Assembly: GCF_963676285.1 (NCBI RefSeq)
Contig: NZ_OY781063.1
Span: forward strand, 2,356,001-2,420,000
Length of the DNA stretch: 64,000 nt
Reading direction: 5' to 3'
Source: an uncultured Sphaerochaeta sp.
Lineage (GTDB): Bacteria; Spirochaetota; Spirochaetia; Sphaerochaetales; Sphaerochaetaceae
The notes beneath the pieces were generated by a model that was not told the origin of the DNA, ran no database searches, and saw only the letters and a list, made by a program, of their open reading frames with translations. Numbering within the stretch: position 1 is the stretch's first letter; each line of letters begins with the position of its first letter. This document shows, in pieces, positions 15,296 through 23,100 of this stretch. A program made the translations under genes and the position numbers.

Positions 15296-16607
15296 GACAC
15301 TGAGGATGCAGATAGAGGATTTCCAGTCTTCCAGCACCATCAAGGTAAAGGATGCAGGCAATGAGACGAGGATCCGCATCCTGAAGAAGATACTGAAACT
15401 GTTTGGGGACGTACCCGACTGCAGGGTCCAGGGACGGACTGTCTACCCGCTTGGGGAGGTCATCCTCATGCTGTTTCTCGCCACGCTGGCCGGGTCTGAG
15501 AGCTGCCTGTCCACACAGGATTTCTGGATGAGCAACGCCAAGCTCTACAGGCGCCTGTTCGGCAAGGAGACCATCCCCAGCCATGATACATTCAGGAGGG
15601 TCCTCTCCATCATCAGGGCCGAGGAGCTCAATGCATTGCTGGTAAGCGTATTGCACAATTCGGATACGGCAATCAGGAAGGCACTGAAACTGCCGACCCC
15701 TCCCAAGAGGATAGTGTCGGTGGATGGCAAGCAACTCAGGGGCACAGGACGCAAGGCAGAGACAGGGCAAGAGATCAAGGACCTGCAGGTCCTCAATATA
15801 TATGAGCAGGATACGGAAACCTGTCTCTTCTCCGAGGCGATAGAATCCAAGACAAATGAAATCCCCCATGCCCAGAAGCTTCTCGCGAGGATGCACCTCA
15901 AGGACACGGTGGTCACCTTCGATGCCATGCACATGCAGACCAGGACCATCGGCATCATTGCCGAGTCAAAAGGTGACTATATAGGGGGCCTGAAGGGCAA
16001 CCAGGGCAAAGCCGCTGAATTCGCCAGGACACTGTTTACCGAAGAGAACAAGCAGAAGCTCAAGGGTATTGATGGTTGCTACCACATGACGAGTGAGATC
16101 AGCCACAACCAGCTCGAGCAGCGGTCCTTCTATCTCTACCCACTGACCCAAAGCGAGAAGAAAGGGCTGTTTTCGGAGTGGAAGAAGGTCTTCTCCGTGG
16201 TATGCATGGCCAAGACGATGAGACACAACATCACCGGCAAGGAGACGGAGGAGATCCGCTACTACCTTACCAGCCTGAAGGACATCGGTGATGCAGCTCA
16301 TTGCATACGTTCGCATTGGATGATTGAAAACAGCCTGCACTGGAACCTTGATACGACCTTTCGCGAGGATGACATGGCCCTGAGTGACAGGAATGCAGCC
16401 CTCAACCAGAGCATATTGAACAAGGCATGTCTCTCGCTGTACAAGAAGATGAGCGACCTCATGGGGGGAACACAGAAGATCAGCAAGAAAAGGCTGAGGA
16501 AAATCTTCGGCTGGAACTTCAACGATGCCATGTCCCAAGCGCTGACGCTGATGGACCCCGCCACCTTCGCGAAATCTGTGGAGATTATACCGAGAAAGAC
16601 TACATAG
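15285..16607 (+). CDS. ISAs1 family transposase
   Basis: A 440-residue transposase. The N-terminal DUF4338-like/DDE_Tnp_1-associated region contains DVPDCRVQGRTVYPLGEVILM, then IPSHDTFRRVLSII. The catalytic part has RIVSVDGKQLRGTGR (first Asp, about 148), VTFDAMHMQ (second Asp, about 211) and HWMIENSLHWNLDTTFREDD (Glu, about 350), the ISAs1 hallmark. ATG 15285 follows TTGGAGG, whereas the longer frame from 15240 has no ribosome-binding site. The gene is intact and overlaps the accessory ORF by 11 bp. Confidence 0.93.
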   Translation: MRFETLRMQIEDFQSSSTIKVKDAGNETRIRILKKILKLFGDVPDCRVQGRTVYPLGEVILMLFLATLAGSESCLSTQDFWMSNAKLYRRLFGKETIPSHDTFRRVLSIIRAEELNALLVSVLHNSDTAIRKALKLPTPPKRIVSVDGKQLRGTGRKAETGQEIKDLQVLNIYEQDTETCLFSEAIESKTNEIPHAQKLLARMHLKDTVVTFDAMHMQTRTIGIIAESKGDYIGGLKGNQGKAAEFARTLFTEENKQKLKGIDGCYHMTSEISHNQLEQRSFYLYPLTQSEKKGLFSEWKKVFSVVCMAKTMRHNITGKETEEIRYYLTSLKDIGDAAHCIRSHWMIENSLHWNLDTTFREDDMALSDRNAALNQSILNKACLSLYKKMSDLMGGTQKISKKRLRKIFGWNFNDAMSQALTLMDPATFAKSVEIIPRKTT

Positions 16608-16630
16608 CCGAAAGTGAGCCAAGGCCATAG

Positions 16631-16798
16631 ACAGATGGGGCTCCACCAGGACAGTGGATCTCTTGGTATGTCGTGGGGTATCCTTTATTCACCGTAAATC
16701 TCCAAAAACCCTCAAGAATTGGTTACATACAAGCCTCTGATGGTCTCGACAGCCTGAAAGCGTATGTTGGGAATGCAGAAGATGGGTTTAGTGCGTAG
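16631..16798 (+). pseudogene. Possible C-terminal remnant of an unidentified gene
   Basis: Between the ISAs1 element and clpP an open frame of 55 codons plus TAG runs without a plausible start. Its translation is protein-like (ISWYVVGYPLF, then GYIQASDGLDSLKAYVG, ending EDGFSA). It may be the 3' end of a gene destroyed by the element. A chance open frame of this length is not excluded, and I recognise no family. Confidence 0.35.
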
Positions 16799-16835
16799 GT
16801 CCTACTACATCCCCTCTTTCTTACCTGCTATGCCT

Positions 16836-16864
16836 TTGCAAGAATGAGAGTATGTGTGTATACT
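16836..16864 (+). promoter_or_regulatory. clpP promoter
   Basis: TTGCAA (16836-16841), a 17-nt spacer and TATACT (16859-16864). Transcription should start near 16871-16872. An in-frame ATG at 16872 would then be leaderless, whereas ATG 16908 would have a 36-nt leader containing GAGGGG. Confidence 0.6.
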
Positions 16865-16907
16865 TGCCTTGATGTTCTACATCAAAACCAGTTTGAGTGA
16901 GGGGCAC

Positions 16908-17483
16908 ATGCCACAAGAAGAAGAAAAAAAGCCTGCACAGCAGGATCCACAGATACAGGAAAAACTCCTAAAAACCCGTTCCATCCTTCTCTCGGGAGAG
17001 ATTAACAAGGAGAGCGCAGAGTCGGTCATCAAGCAGATGCTTATCCTTGAAGGAGAGAGCGATGAACCGATCAAGATTTTCATCAACAGCCCCGGTGGGG
17101 ATGTCGATGCAGGCTATGCAATCTTTGATATGGCTCGCTTCATCACTGCTCCCGTTACCATGATCGGGATGGGCTTGGTGGCAAGTGCTGCTGCCTTGGT
17201 CCTTTTGGCTGTTCCCAAGGAGCAACGCATTGCGCTTCCCAACTCCACCTACCTCATCCACCAGCCGATGAGCGGCATGAAAGGGGTTGCAACTGATATT
17301 GAGATTCACGCCCAGCATCTGGAAAAACTGCGTGAGAAACTTGACAAGCTGATCGCACAGGAGACAGGCAAGAGCCTTGAGGAAGTGCGTAGCGATACCG
17401 AACGGGATCATTGGCTTAGTGCGGATGAAGCACAGAGCTATGGTCTAGTCAGCAGAATTGTTAAACAACGGAGTGAATTGTAA
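16908..17483 (+). CDS. clpP: ClpP-like serine protease subunit
   Basis: A 191-residue Clp protease proteolytic subunit. The catalytic triad is conserved: Ser in GLVASAAA (about residue 83), His in YLIHQPMSG (about 108) and Asp in RSDTERDHWLSADEA (about 159). FINSPGGDVDAG is the usual substrate-groove loop. It should form a barrel served by a ClpX/ClpA-type unfoldase encoded elsewhere. Identity to housekeeping ClpP looks moderate, so it may be a second paralogue. Start choice: ATG 16908 follows GAGGGG; ATG 16872 (12 residues longer) or 16854 are alternatives. The gene ends 6 bp before the MFS-HEAT gene. Confidence 0.88.
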   Translation: MPQEEEKKPAQQDPQIQEKLLKTRSILLSGEINKESAESVIKQMLILEGESDEPIKIFINSPGGDVDAGYAIFDMARFITAPVTMIGMGLVASAAALVLLAVPKEQRIALPNSTYLIHQPMSGMKGVATDIEIHAQHLEKLREKLDKLIAQETGKSLEEVRSDTERDHWLSADEAQSYGLVSRIVKQRSEL

Positions 17484-17489
17484 CTACTC

Positions 17490-19718
17490 ATGCCCAAGAC
17501 AAGATTCCTCAGTGAAAAAGAAAAGACACTGGGAAGAAAACATATGTATCGCCAGGAGCTGTATAACGGTGTTGCCTACAGCCTCCTTGGCGATACAATT
17601 GTTTATTTGCTCGCGATTTATTTTGGAGCCAGCAACATCGCCCTTGGCTATATAGCTTCCGCAAGTTACATTGCTGGAATTGTACTTCCCTTTGTCCCCC
17701 AGGTTTTCAAGGGAAGGAACCAGGTAAAGGTACAGACACTTGTGTGGATTCTCCGTGGGCTTGTCTCACTCGGGTATCTGGGGCTTTTCTTCCTCAGTGG
17801 GGACTGGGCAGTGATTCTTCTGCTCTCGGTCTACACCCTGTTCAATGTGTTCAGGATGATCGGTATTGCCCTCATTGACTCAACACTCAAGAGTATCAGC
17901 AGCATTGCCAACCGAGGAAAGGTTGTTGCCAATGTGAATGCAGCCTACCAAAGTTCGTCATTGGTGGTTCGGTGTATCTCGGCCTTGGTATTGGGTATAG
18001 AGCGGTTTAGTGGATTGGTTGGTCTGGTGACCATGCAGATCCTTGGAGTGTTGGTGAACTTCATGGCGAGCCATGAGATGGCACGCATTCCCAGCCGCAG
18101 TACGGTTGATTACAAGAAAGGAAGAGGCGTATTCGTCCTTCTTAAGGAAGCTATGAAGCAGGCTGCCTTCAGCAGAAGGCTTTACCTGAGATGGCTTTCC
18201 ACAGCAGTGGCCGTTGTTTTTGCCCTTACCACCCCATTCCTTCGTGTTGAACTGGGGCTGTCCAACTCGCTTGTACTTGTCTATTCGGTTGTGCTGGGTG
18301 TATCAGTCATGGCCGCTAGTTTTATCAGCAAACAGTTCTCCGACCGTTTGGGCAGCCGTCCTTTGGTGCTCTTCTCCACGATATTCTCCCTCTTCTTTTT
18401 CATGGCCTGGGCCTTGATTACCCCAGAGGCAAACCCCATATGGTTCTTTGTCCTTGGATTCTTCACCAACTTCTTCATTGCCCTGATCAGCATGCTTGTC
18501 TATCGCTTGATCACCCAGGTGATGCCTGATGATGAGACAGTTGCATTCAACTCAATGGTCAATTTCTTCATTGCCATCGTAGCATTCGTTGTTGGACTGG
18601 TCAGTGGCCTCCTTGGTGATCTGGGACATATTTCCAGAGACCTGTTTGTAGTTGATGGAATCGCTGCCGGCAACGGGTATACCCTGGTATTTGTCTTTGC
18701 AATTCTCCTTACCGCTGTGGAAATCTTGGTTGCCTCCCGGCTGCAGGAGTATGGTGCATACACTTCCCAGCAGGCAGCACAAGTTATTTTCAGTATGCAT
18801 GGACTCAGGGCAGTCTCCATGATCGAGAAGCTTGAGAGAACCCGGGATCCCGCCAAACGTAGATTCCTGATGCTCTCCCTCGGGGGGAACCTGAACAATC
18901 TTGCCACCAGTGAGCTTCGTATGATCCTCCGCAGTCCCTTCTCCCCAGACAAGAGGGATGCTGTGAGGGCTCTTGGTGACCGCCCGAGAAAAGCGCTGCT
19001 TGATGACCTGATTGTTGTTGCACAGGATGATGACTCGTACGTCCAGCTTGATGCCATCGCCTCCCTGGGTGCGTACAGAAAGGAAGAGAAAGCAAAGAAT
19101 GCATTGGTCAACCTTATGCTTCACGGTAGGTGGTCGTCGGTTCGTTCGATGGCCAGTAAATCCCTTGCCCATATTACCGAGGGTACTGAATACCTGCCTC
19201 TGGTCAACGAGCTGAGCCACTCTGCGAAGCATATTGATGAGATAATCGACTATCTTATCGCCAAGCGTTTCATGGACAAGGAAGGGACGTTTTACCAGGA
19301 GTTCTTCATCTCAGTTGAGCAAGGGAGAAGTGCCACCTTCCGTCAGACCCGCTATGCGGTTATTGCCACCTTCCTGAAGTTCGGCTCTCCCCGGTTGTCC
19401 CATCTGTATGAGCAGATGAATCTCGGGTACCCCAAGGACTTTCTCTCTCCCTTCCTCTCTGAGGCAAGGGACCTCGATCAGATCGACCAAGCATACAAGA
19501 CGGTACTTTCCTACTTTGAAAAGAAGGAATGGGAGCCGCTCAGGTCCTTCTGCATGGATATCCTGGATAACAGTGATGTCTCCTTCGATCCATGTTTTGA
19601 GAATCTTAAGCAAGGGTTGTTGAAAGCGAAGGAGATGGACATCGAAGCCTTCGATGAGCAGGATGCGGTTGCCATGCTCTATTTCAGTTACTCGCTCGGA
19701 AAAAACGCACAGAACTGA
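17490..19718 (+). CDS. MFS-type membrane protein fused to a HEAT-like repeat domain
   Basis: A 742-residue two-part protein. Residues 20-440 contain about ten to twelve hydrophobic helices (VYLLAIYFGASNIALGYIA, then VILLLSVYTLFNVFRM, and others) with the overall look of a major facilitator transporter. From about 450 to the end the sequence is soluble and helical, with repeated units such as LRMILRSPFSPDKRDAVRAL, DDSYVQLDAIASLG and GRWSSVRSMASKSLAHI, which resemble HEAT/PBS repeats. Substrate unknown; the soluble half would lie in the cytoplasm if helix number is even. It starts 6 bp after clpP and ends 17 bp before the phosphatase-fold lipoprotein gene, so all three are probably one operon. 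Confidence 0.75.
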   Translation: MPKTRFLSEKEKTLGRKHMYRQELYNGVAYSLLGDTIVYLLAIYFGASNIALGYIASASYIAGIVLPFVPQVFKGRNQVKVQTLVWILRGLVSLGYLGLFFLSGDWAVILLLSVYTLFNVFRMIGIALIDSTLKSISSIANRGKVVANVNAAYQSSSLVVRCISALVLGIERFSGLVGLVTMQILGVLVNFMASHEMARIPSRSTVDYKKGRGVFVLLKEAMKQAAFSRRLYLRWLSTAVAVVFALTTPFLRVELGLSNSLVLVYSVVLGVSVMAASFISKQFSDRLGSRPLVLFSTIFSLFFFMAWALITPEANPIWFFVLGFFTNFFIALISMLVYRLITQVMPDDETVAFNSMVNFFIAIVAFVVGLVSGLLGDLGHISRDLFVVDGIAAGNGYTLVFVFAILLTAVEILVASRLQEYGAYTSQQAAQVIFSMHGLRAVSMIEKLERTRDPAKRRFLMLSLGGNLNNLATSELRMILRSPFSPDKRDAVRALGDRPRKALLDDLIVVAQDDDSYVQLDAIASLGAYRKEEKAKNALVNLMLHGRWSSVRSMASKSLAHITEGTEYLPLVNELSHSAKHIDEIIDYLIAKRFMDKEGTFYQEFFISVEQGRSATFRQTRYAVIATFLKFGSPRLSHLYEQMNLGYPKDFLSPFLSEARDLDQIDQAYKTVLSYFEKKEWEPLRSFCMDILDNSDVSFDPCFENLKQGLLKAKEMDIEAFDEQDAVAMLYFSYSLGKNAQN

Positions 19719-19735
19719 AGCACTAACGGGACATC

Positions 19736-20761
19736 ATGCTCTTAAGGGGCATGATGATGTTATTGCTTACTATCTCCCTGTTCCTGCTCTCTGGATGCGA
19801 TGCAACCATCTCACCAGATGAGAAGACCTTTTCTGTGCTTTCCTATAATGTGCAGAATCTCTTTGATGCAAAACTTGACGGTTCTGAATATGAGGAGTAC
19901 CAAGACCCGGATAGCTGGGATGAAGGCTCCTATCGTCTTCGGCTCAAGACGATTGCGAATGTACTGCTGGACCGTTCCCTTGCACTACCTGATGTCATCG
20001 TACTGCAGGAAGTAGAAGGAGCCAATGTGGTACATGATCTCTTGTATCACCACCTTTCACGTAAGGGTTATCGTTGGTATGCGGTCAGCAAAGGAGAGGG
20101 CAGCCCTATTGCTGTGGCCATCATCAGCAGGCATCCTGTCTCTGATTCAGTTGTGCATGCAGCTCCTGGGTGCAGGCCGTTTTTGGAAGCGAGCATCGAG
20201 ACTGGCAGGGGTGATGTAGTGGTCTTTGCCTTGCACGCCAAGAGCAGGATCGGAGGGGATGAGGAGACCGAGGAGAGGCGGATTGCCCTCTCAGGGGCTC
20301 TTTCAATGGCTGCAAAGGACCATGAAGGGACACTGACCTTGCTTTGCGGGGACTTCAATGAGAATCCTGATGCAGTATGGGATGTTGGGGGAAAACAGAC
20401 TGCTTTGGTGGATATCTCATACCCACTGAGCAACCAATTCATACAGGATGGCTCCCTCGCTGTTACCGGTGAAAAGAACAAGGTTGGCCCCTCACAATGG
20501 TATAGTCCATATCTAGATTCCCAATACGAGTTCCTCTCTCCTCCAGGCAGTTGTTGCTGGACAGGGCAGTGGCACCGCTATGACCAGATACTTGGCAATG
20601 GTTATCTCTTTGATGGATTGGGTTGGGAGTATGACGCGTTCTCCATCTGTGGTCTTCCTTCCCTGTTGAAGAGTGATGGCACCCCATATGGGTGGGATTT
20701 CAGGATAAAAAATGGGGTCAGCGACCACCTTCCGGTATTGCTGACCCTCACTCGTCGTTAG
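19736..20761 (+). CDS. Exported lipoprotein of the endonuclease/exonuclease/phosphatase fold
   Basis: A protein of up to 341 residues with a lipoprotein signal (LFLLSGC, Cys near residue 21), so it should be tethered to the cell envelope. The EEP fold is recognised by SYNVQNLFD (about 36-44), VIVLQEVEG (about 85), LLCGDFNENPD (about 203) and GVSDHLPVLL near the end, which give the metal-binding Asn, Glu, Asp and Asp-His residues. Relatives include DNase I, exonuclease III and inositol phosphatases; the substrate here could be extracellular nucleic acid or a phosphoester. Start: ATG 19757 (third of an ATG triplet) has AAGGGG 7 bp upstream and may be preferred over 19736. Confidence 0.82.
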   Translation: MLLRGMMMLLLTISLFLLSGCDATISPDEKTFSVLSYNVQNLFDAKLDGSEYEEYQDPDSWDEGSYRLRLKTIANVLLDRSLALPDVIVLQEVEGANVVHDLLYHHLSRKGYRWYAVSKGEGSPIAVAIISRHPVSDSVVHAAPGCRPFLEASIETGRGDVVVFALHAKSRIGGDEETEERRIALSGALSMAAKDHEGTLTLLCGDFNENPDAVWDVGGKQTALVDISYPLSNQFIQDGSLAVTGEKNKVGPSQWYSPYLDSQYEFLSPPGSCCWTGQWHRYDQILGNGYLFDGLGWEYDAFSICGLPSLLKSDGTPYGWDFRIKNGVSDHLPVLLTLTRR

Positions 20762-20766
20762 CAGCC

Positions 20767-21402
20767 TCAACTGTTCTTGGGAAACTTCAACTCATAAAAA
20801 ATCTGTTCCAACTCCAGGGCAATATTGATGTTATGCACCACCGGTGAGCGTCCATCTTCCTGTTTCTGTGCCTTAAGTGTGATGGGGCTGAAGTTCAGGA
20901 TACCCATGACCCCTGCTGCGAGCAGCCTCTCATAGCTATCCTGTGCAGCCTGCTCAGGAACGGTAATAATGCCTGCAGTAACCTCGAGTGCCTCGACAAC
21001 CTCATCAATCCTGCTGATGGGGTAGATGGGCACGGGGTGGGATGCATCGCTGTATACCAAGGGGTCGCTGTCGAATCCTGCGACTATCCTGATGCCATCG
21101 GGTTCAAAACCATTATAGTGCATCAAGGCCTTCCCGATCCTTCCACACCCTACGATGATGCAGTTCTGGCTGTCTCCTTTTCCGAGGATCTCGCCCAAGC
21201 CTCTGAGCAGCTCGTGGATCTCATACCCACCGCGTTTCTGGCCATGTATGCCCAGCTGGGAGAAATCCTTACGTACGATGGCGGCTGAAACGCCTGCTGC
21301 ATCGGCAAGGTTGTGGGCAAACACTTTCTCAAGTCCGATGGTCTTGAGACGATTAAGCGAGCGATAGTATCGAGTGATCCGTATCAGCTGGTCATTGTTC
21401 AT
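20767..21402 (-). CDS. rex: Redox-sensing transcriptional repressor Rex
   Basis: A 211-residue Rex protein. The N-terminal winged helix contains RYYRSLNRL and SAAIVRKDFSQLG, and the NAD(H)-binding Rossmann domain has IIVGCGRIGKAL (about residues 88-99). GFDSDP and ITVPEQAAQ follow at the expected places. Rex releases DNA when NADH/NAD+ is high and so derepresses reductive metabolism. It is divergent from the NADH-dependent hydrogenase operon, its logical target. ATG 21402 follows TAGGAG. A Rex-like palindrome overlaps its own -10 box. Confidence 0.95.
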   Translation of the reverse strand: MNNDQLIRITRYYRSLNRLKTIGLEKVFAHNLADAAGVSAAIVRKDFSQLGIHGQKRGGYEIHELLRGLGEILGKGDSQNCIIVGCGRIGKALMHYNGFEPDGIRIVAGFDSDPLVYSDASHPVPIYPISRIDEVVEALEVTAGIITVPEQAAQDSYERLLAAGVMGILNFSPITLKAQKQEDGRSPVVHNINIALELEQIFYELKFPKNS

Positions 21403-21419
21403 GATGAATTCTCCTATTT

Positions 21420-21457
21420 ATGTGAAATAATGTACATTAACTCGGATAATAGGTCAA
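21420..21457 (-). promoter_or_regulatory. rex promoter overlapped by a Rex-like operator
   Basis: On the minus strand, TTGACC (21457-21452), a 17-nt spacer and TACATT (21434-21429). The -10 lies inside ATGTGAAATAATGTACAT (21420-21437 on the plus strand). The left half of this site fits the Rex consensus TTGTGAA..TTCACAA except for the first base; the right half is imperfect. This predicts autoregulation. A weaker TTGAAA at 21486 may be the -35 of the divergent hydrogenase promoter. Confidence 0.5.
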
Positions 21458-21579
21458 TATACTTCAATTAAAATCCTTTACTCCCTTGAAAAAAAGAATT
21501 TATAGCGAAATAGATATGTACAAACTCTTTGGAAAAGTGTTAGGATACCCCAAAACGTAAATAGGGTACTGGAGGTTAC

Positions 21580-22053
21580 ATGTCGGACATTAACGAAGTC
21601 ACGTTCTCACCCGAGTTGGTAGCATTCATCAAAGAATGGAAAACCAAGCAGGGTAATCTCATTATGGTGCTCCACAGGGTACAACAAGAGCATGGTTACA
21701 TCTCCCGCGAAGCGGCTGATAAGGTAGCAGAATTGCTTGATGTACCTTTGGCAACCATCTGGGGTGTCGTAACATTCTACCACTTCTTCAAGCTGACCAA
21801 ACCTGGCAAGCACAACATTCAGGTGTGCATGGGTACGGCCTGCTATCTCAAGGGTGGTCAGGCGATCATTGACGAGTTGGATAAGCAACTGAAATTGCCG
21901 GTAGGAGCAGTAACAGAAGATGGAATCTTCTCCTTGGAGGCTGTGCGTTGTGTCGGTTGCTGTGGGCTTGCCCCGGTCATGACCGTTGGTGGAGAGGTTT
22001 TCGGTAAGGTCACTAAGGACCAGGTTGCCGGAATCATCGCGAAGTTCAGATAA
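21580..22053 (+). CDS. hydC: NADH-dependent [FeFe] hydrogenase subunit HydC (NuoE-like)
   Basis: A 157-residue NuoE-type thioredoxin-like [2Fe-2S] protein. N-terminal helices (IMVLHRVQQEHGYISREAAD) precede the cluster ligands CMGTAC (about residues 86-91) and CVGCCG (about 126-131). It is the small electron-transfer subunit that pairs with HydB. It is the first gene of the five-gene operon hydC - GHKL ATPase - [2Fe-2S] protein - hydB - hydA, all spaced by fewer than 25 bp. ATG 21580 follows ACTGGAGG. Length matches the family. Confidence 0.93.
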   Translation: MSDINEVTFSPELVAFIKEWKTKQGNLIMVLHRVQQEHGYISREAADKVAELLDVPLATIWGVVTFYHFFKLTKPGKHNIQVCMGTACYLKGGQAIIDELDKQLKLPVGAVTEDGIFSLEAVRCVGCCGLAPVMTVGGEVFGKVTKDQVAGIIAKFR

Positions 22054-22072
22054 AGGAGAGAGGTATCTCTCT

Positions 22073-22693
22073 ATGCATATCTGCATCGATGACTATCTGT
22101 TGGATATCGTACAGAATTCGTTTGAAGCAGGTAGTTCCCTGGTGGAACTCACCTTTTCTGAGACGGGAACCAAACTTTCCTGTGAGGTACGAGACAACGG
22201 AAAGGGAATGAATGCAGAGATCCAGAGACGTGTGCTGGATCCGTTCTATTCGGATGGGGAGAAGCACAAGAAGCGAAAGGTCGGATTGGGCTTGCCGTTT
22301 CTCTCTCAGGCTTGTGATGCCTGCGATGGAACATTTGCCCTGAAATCGGAAGAGGGGGTTGGGACCTCGGTTTCCTTCTCTTTCCGCCTGGACCACATAG
22401 ATGCCCCTCCTATGGGGAATGTGGCTTCTACGTTCCTGGCACTACTCAGCCATCCTCTCTGCGAAGAGATGGTGATTGAGCGGAGTTTGGAAACAGGAAA
22501 AGGTGGAGACCGGTATACGCTTCGAAAAAGCGAGCTTGAAGCGGTCCTTGGACCATTTGAGACCAGCGGGACATTGGCACTGCTCAGGCAGTACCTTTCC
22601 TCCCAGGAGGAAGAGCTGAAACAGTACCGCGATGAGAAATTGCTGGATATGCACAGAAGAAATACGTCACCTTCCAGACAACAGGAGATGTGA
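22073..22693 (+). CDS. GHKL-type ATPase without a histidine-kinase dimerisation domain
   Basis: A 206-residue protein that begins directly with a histidine-kinase-type ATP-binding domain. The N-box is DIVQNSFEAG (about residues 10-19), G1 is VRDNGKGM (about 40) and G2 is VGLGLPF (about 70). There is no H-box or phosphoacceptor His, so it is not a complete sensor kinase. The C-terminal 110 residues match nothing I recognise and end in a charged helix. Homologues recur between hydC and hydB genes in anaerobes, from family memory, but the role is undefined; regulation of hydrogenase or serine kinase activity is possible. ATG 22073 starts the conserved domain. Confidence 0.75.
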   Translation: MHICIDDYLLDIVQNSFEAGSSLVELTFSETGTKLSCEVRDNGKGMNAEIQRRVLDPFYSDGEKHKKRKVGLGLPFLSQACDACDGTFALKSEEGVGTSVSFSFRLDHIDAPPMGNVASTFLALLSHPLCEEMVIERSLETGKGGDRYTLRKSELEAVLGPFETSGTLALLRQYLSSQEEELKQYRDEKLLDMHRRNTSPSRQQEM

Positions 22694-22695
22694 AC

Positions 22696-23100
22696 ATGGC
22701 TAAAATGACACTTGAAGAGCTGAGAAAGCTCCGTGAAAAGAAGCAGAATGAGATCCAGAAGCGCGATATTGAGGGCAAGGATGCCCGTATTATCGTTGGC
22801 ATGGGGACATGTGGTATTGCAGCCGGGGCAAAGCCGGTCCTTGATACCTTTCTTGAAGTCCTCGACGAGAAGAAAATAGACAATGTCTCGGTCACCCAGA
22901 CCGGATGCATGGGATTGTGCTATGTGGAGCCGACCATTGAGGTCATCGTTCCCGGTATGCCCGATGTCATCTATGGAAAAGTGGATGTAGAGACGGCACG
23001 CAAGATAGTTGAGCAGCATATTATCGGGAAGCAGCTGGTAACCGACCATATGTTCGATCGTCCTGCAGCTGACATCATCAAGAAGGATGGGGGTAAATAA
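22696..23100 (+). CDS. Thioredoxin-like [2Fe-2S] ferredoxin of the hydrogenase operon
   Basis: A 134-residue protein with a charged N-terminal helix (LEELRKLREKKQNEIQKR), then the ferredoxin-like GMGTCGIAAGAKPVLDTF (Cys near residue 40) and TGCMGLCYVEP (Cys near 75 and 79). The fold matches the N-terminal domain of HydB and of NuoE. Only three Cys lie at the expected places, so cluster ligation may involve another residue. Probably an extra electron carrier or assembly partner of the hydrogenase. ATG 22696 follows AGGAG and the previous stop; the next gene starts within its TAA stop. Confidence 0.8.
   Translation: MAKMTLEELRKLREKKQNEIQKRDIEGKDARIIVGMGTCGIAAGAKPVLDTFLEVLDEKKIDNVSVTQTGCMGLCYVEPTIEVIVPGMPDVIYGKVDVETARKIVEQHIIGKQLVTDHMFDRPAADIIKKDGGK

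Larger units (their letters stand above)
14586..16648 (+). mobile_element. ISAs1-family element with accessory ORF (ends tentative)
   Basis: An ISAs1-type transposase gene and an overlapping upstream ORF form one unit. Tentative inverted repeats are GGGTGGATCC at 14586 and the complement of the segment ending CTCCACCA at 16648 (TGGTGGAGCC). The match is short, and no target duplication flanks these points, so the true ends may differ by tens of bases or one side may have suffered a deletion. Confidence 0.55.

Noticed and set aside
22073..22693. Full sensor histidine kinase in the hydrogenase operon
   Set aside because: There is no H-box, transmembrane segment or sensor domain; only the ATP-binding domain is present.
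22306..23049. 247-codon minus-strand ORF across the GHKL ATPase and ferredoxin genes
   Set aside because: Covers two well-supported coupled genes in antisense; a shadow frame.
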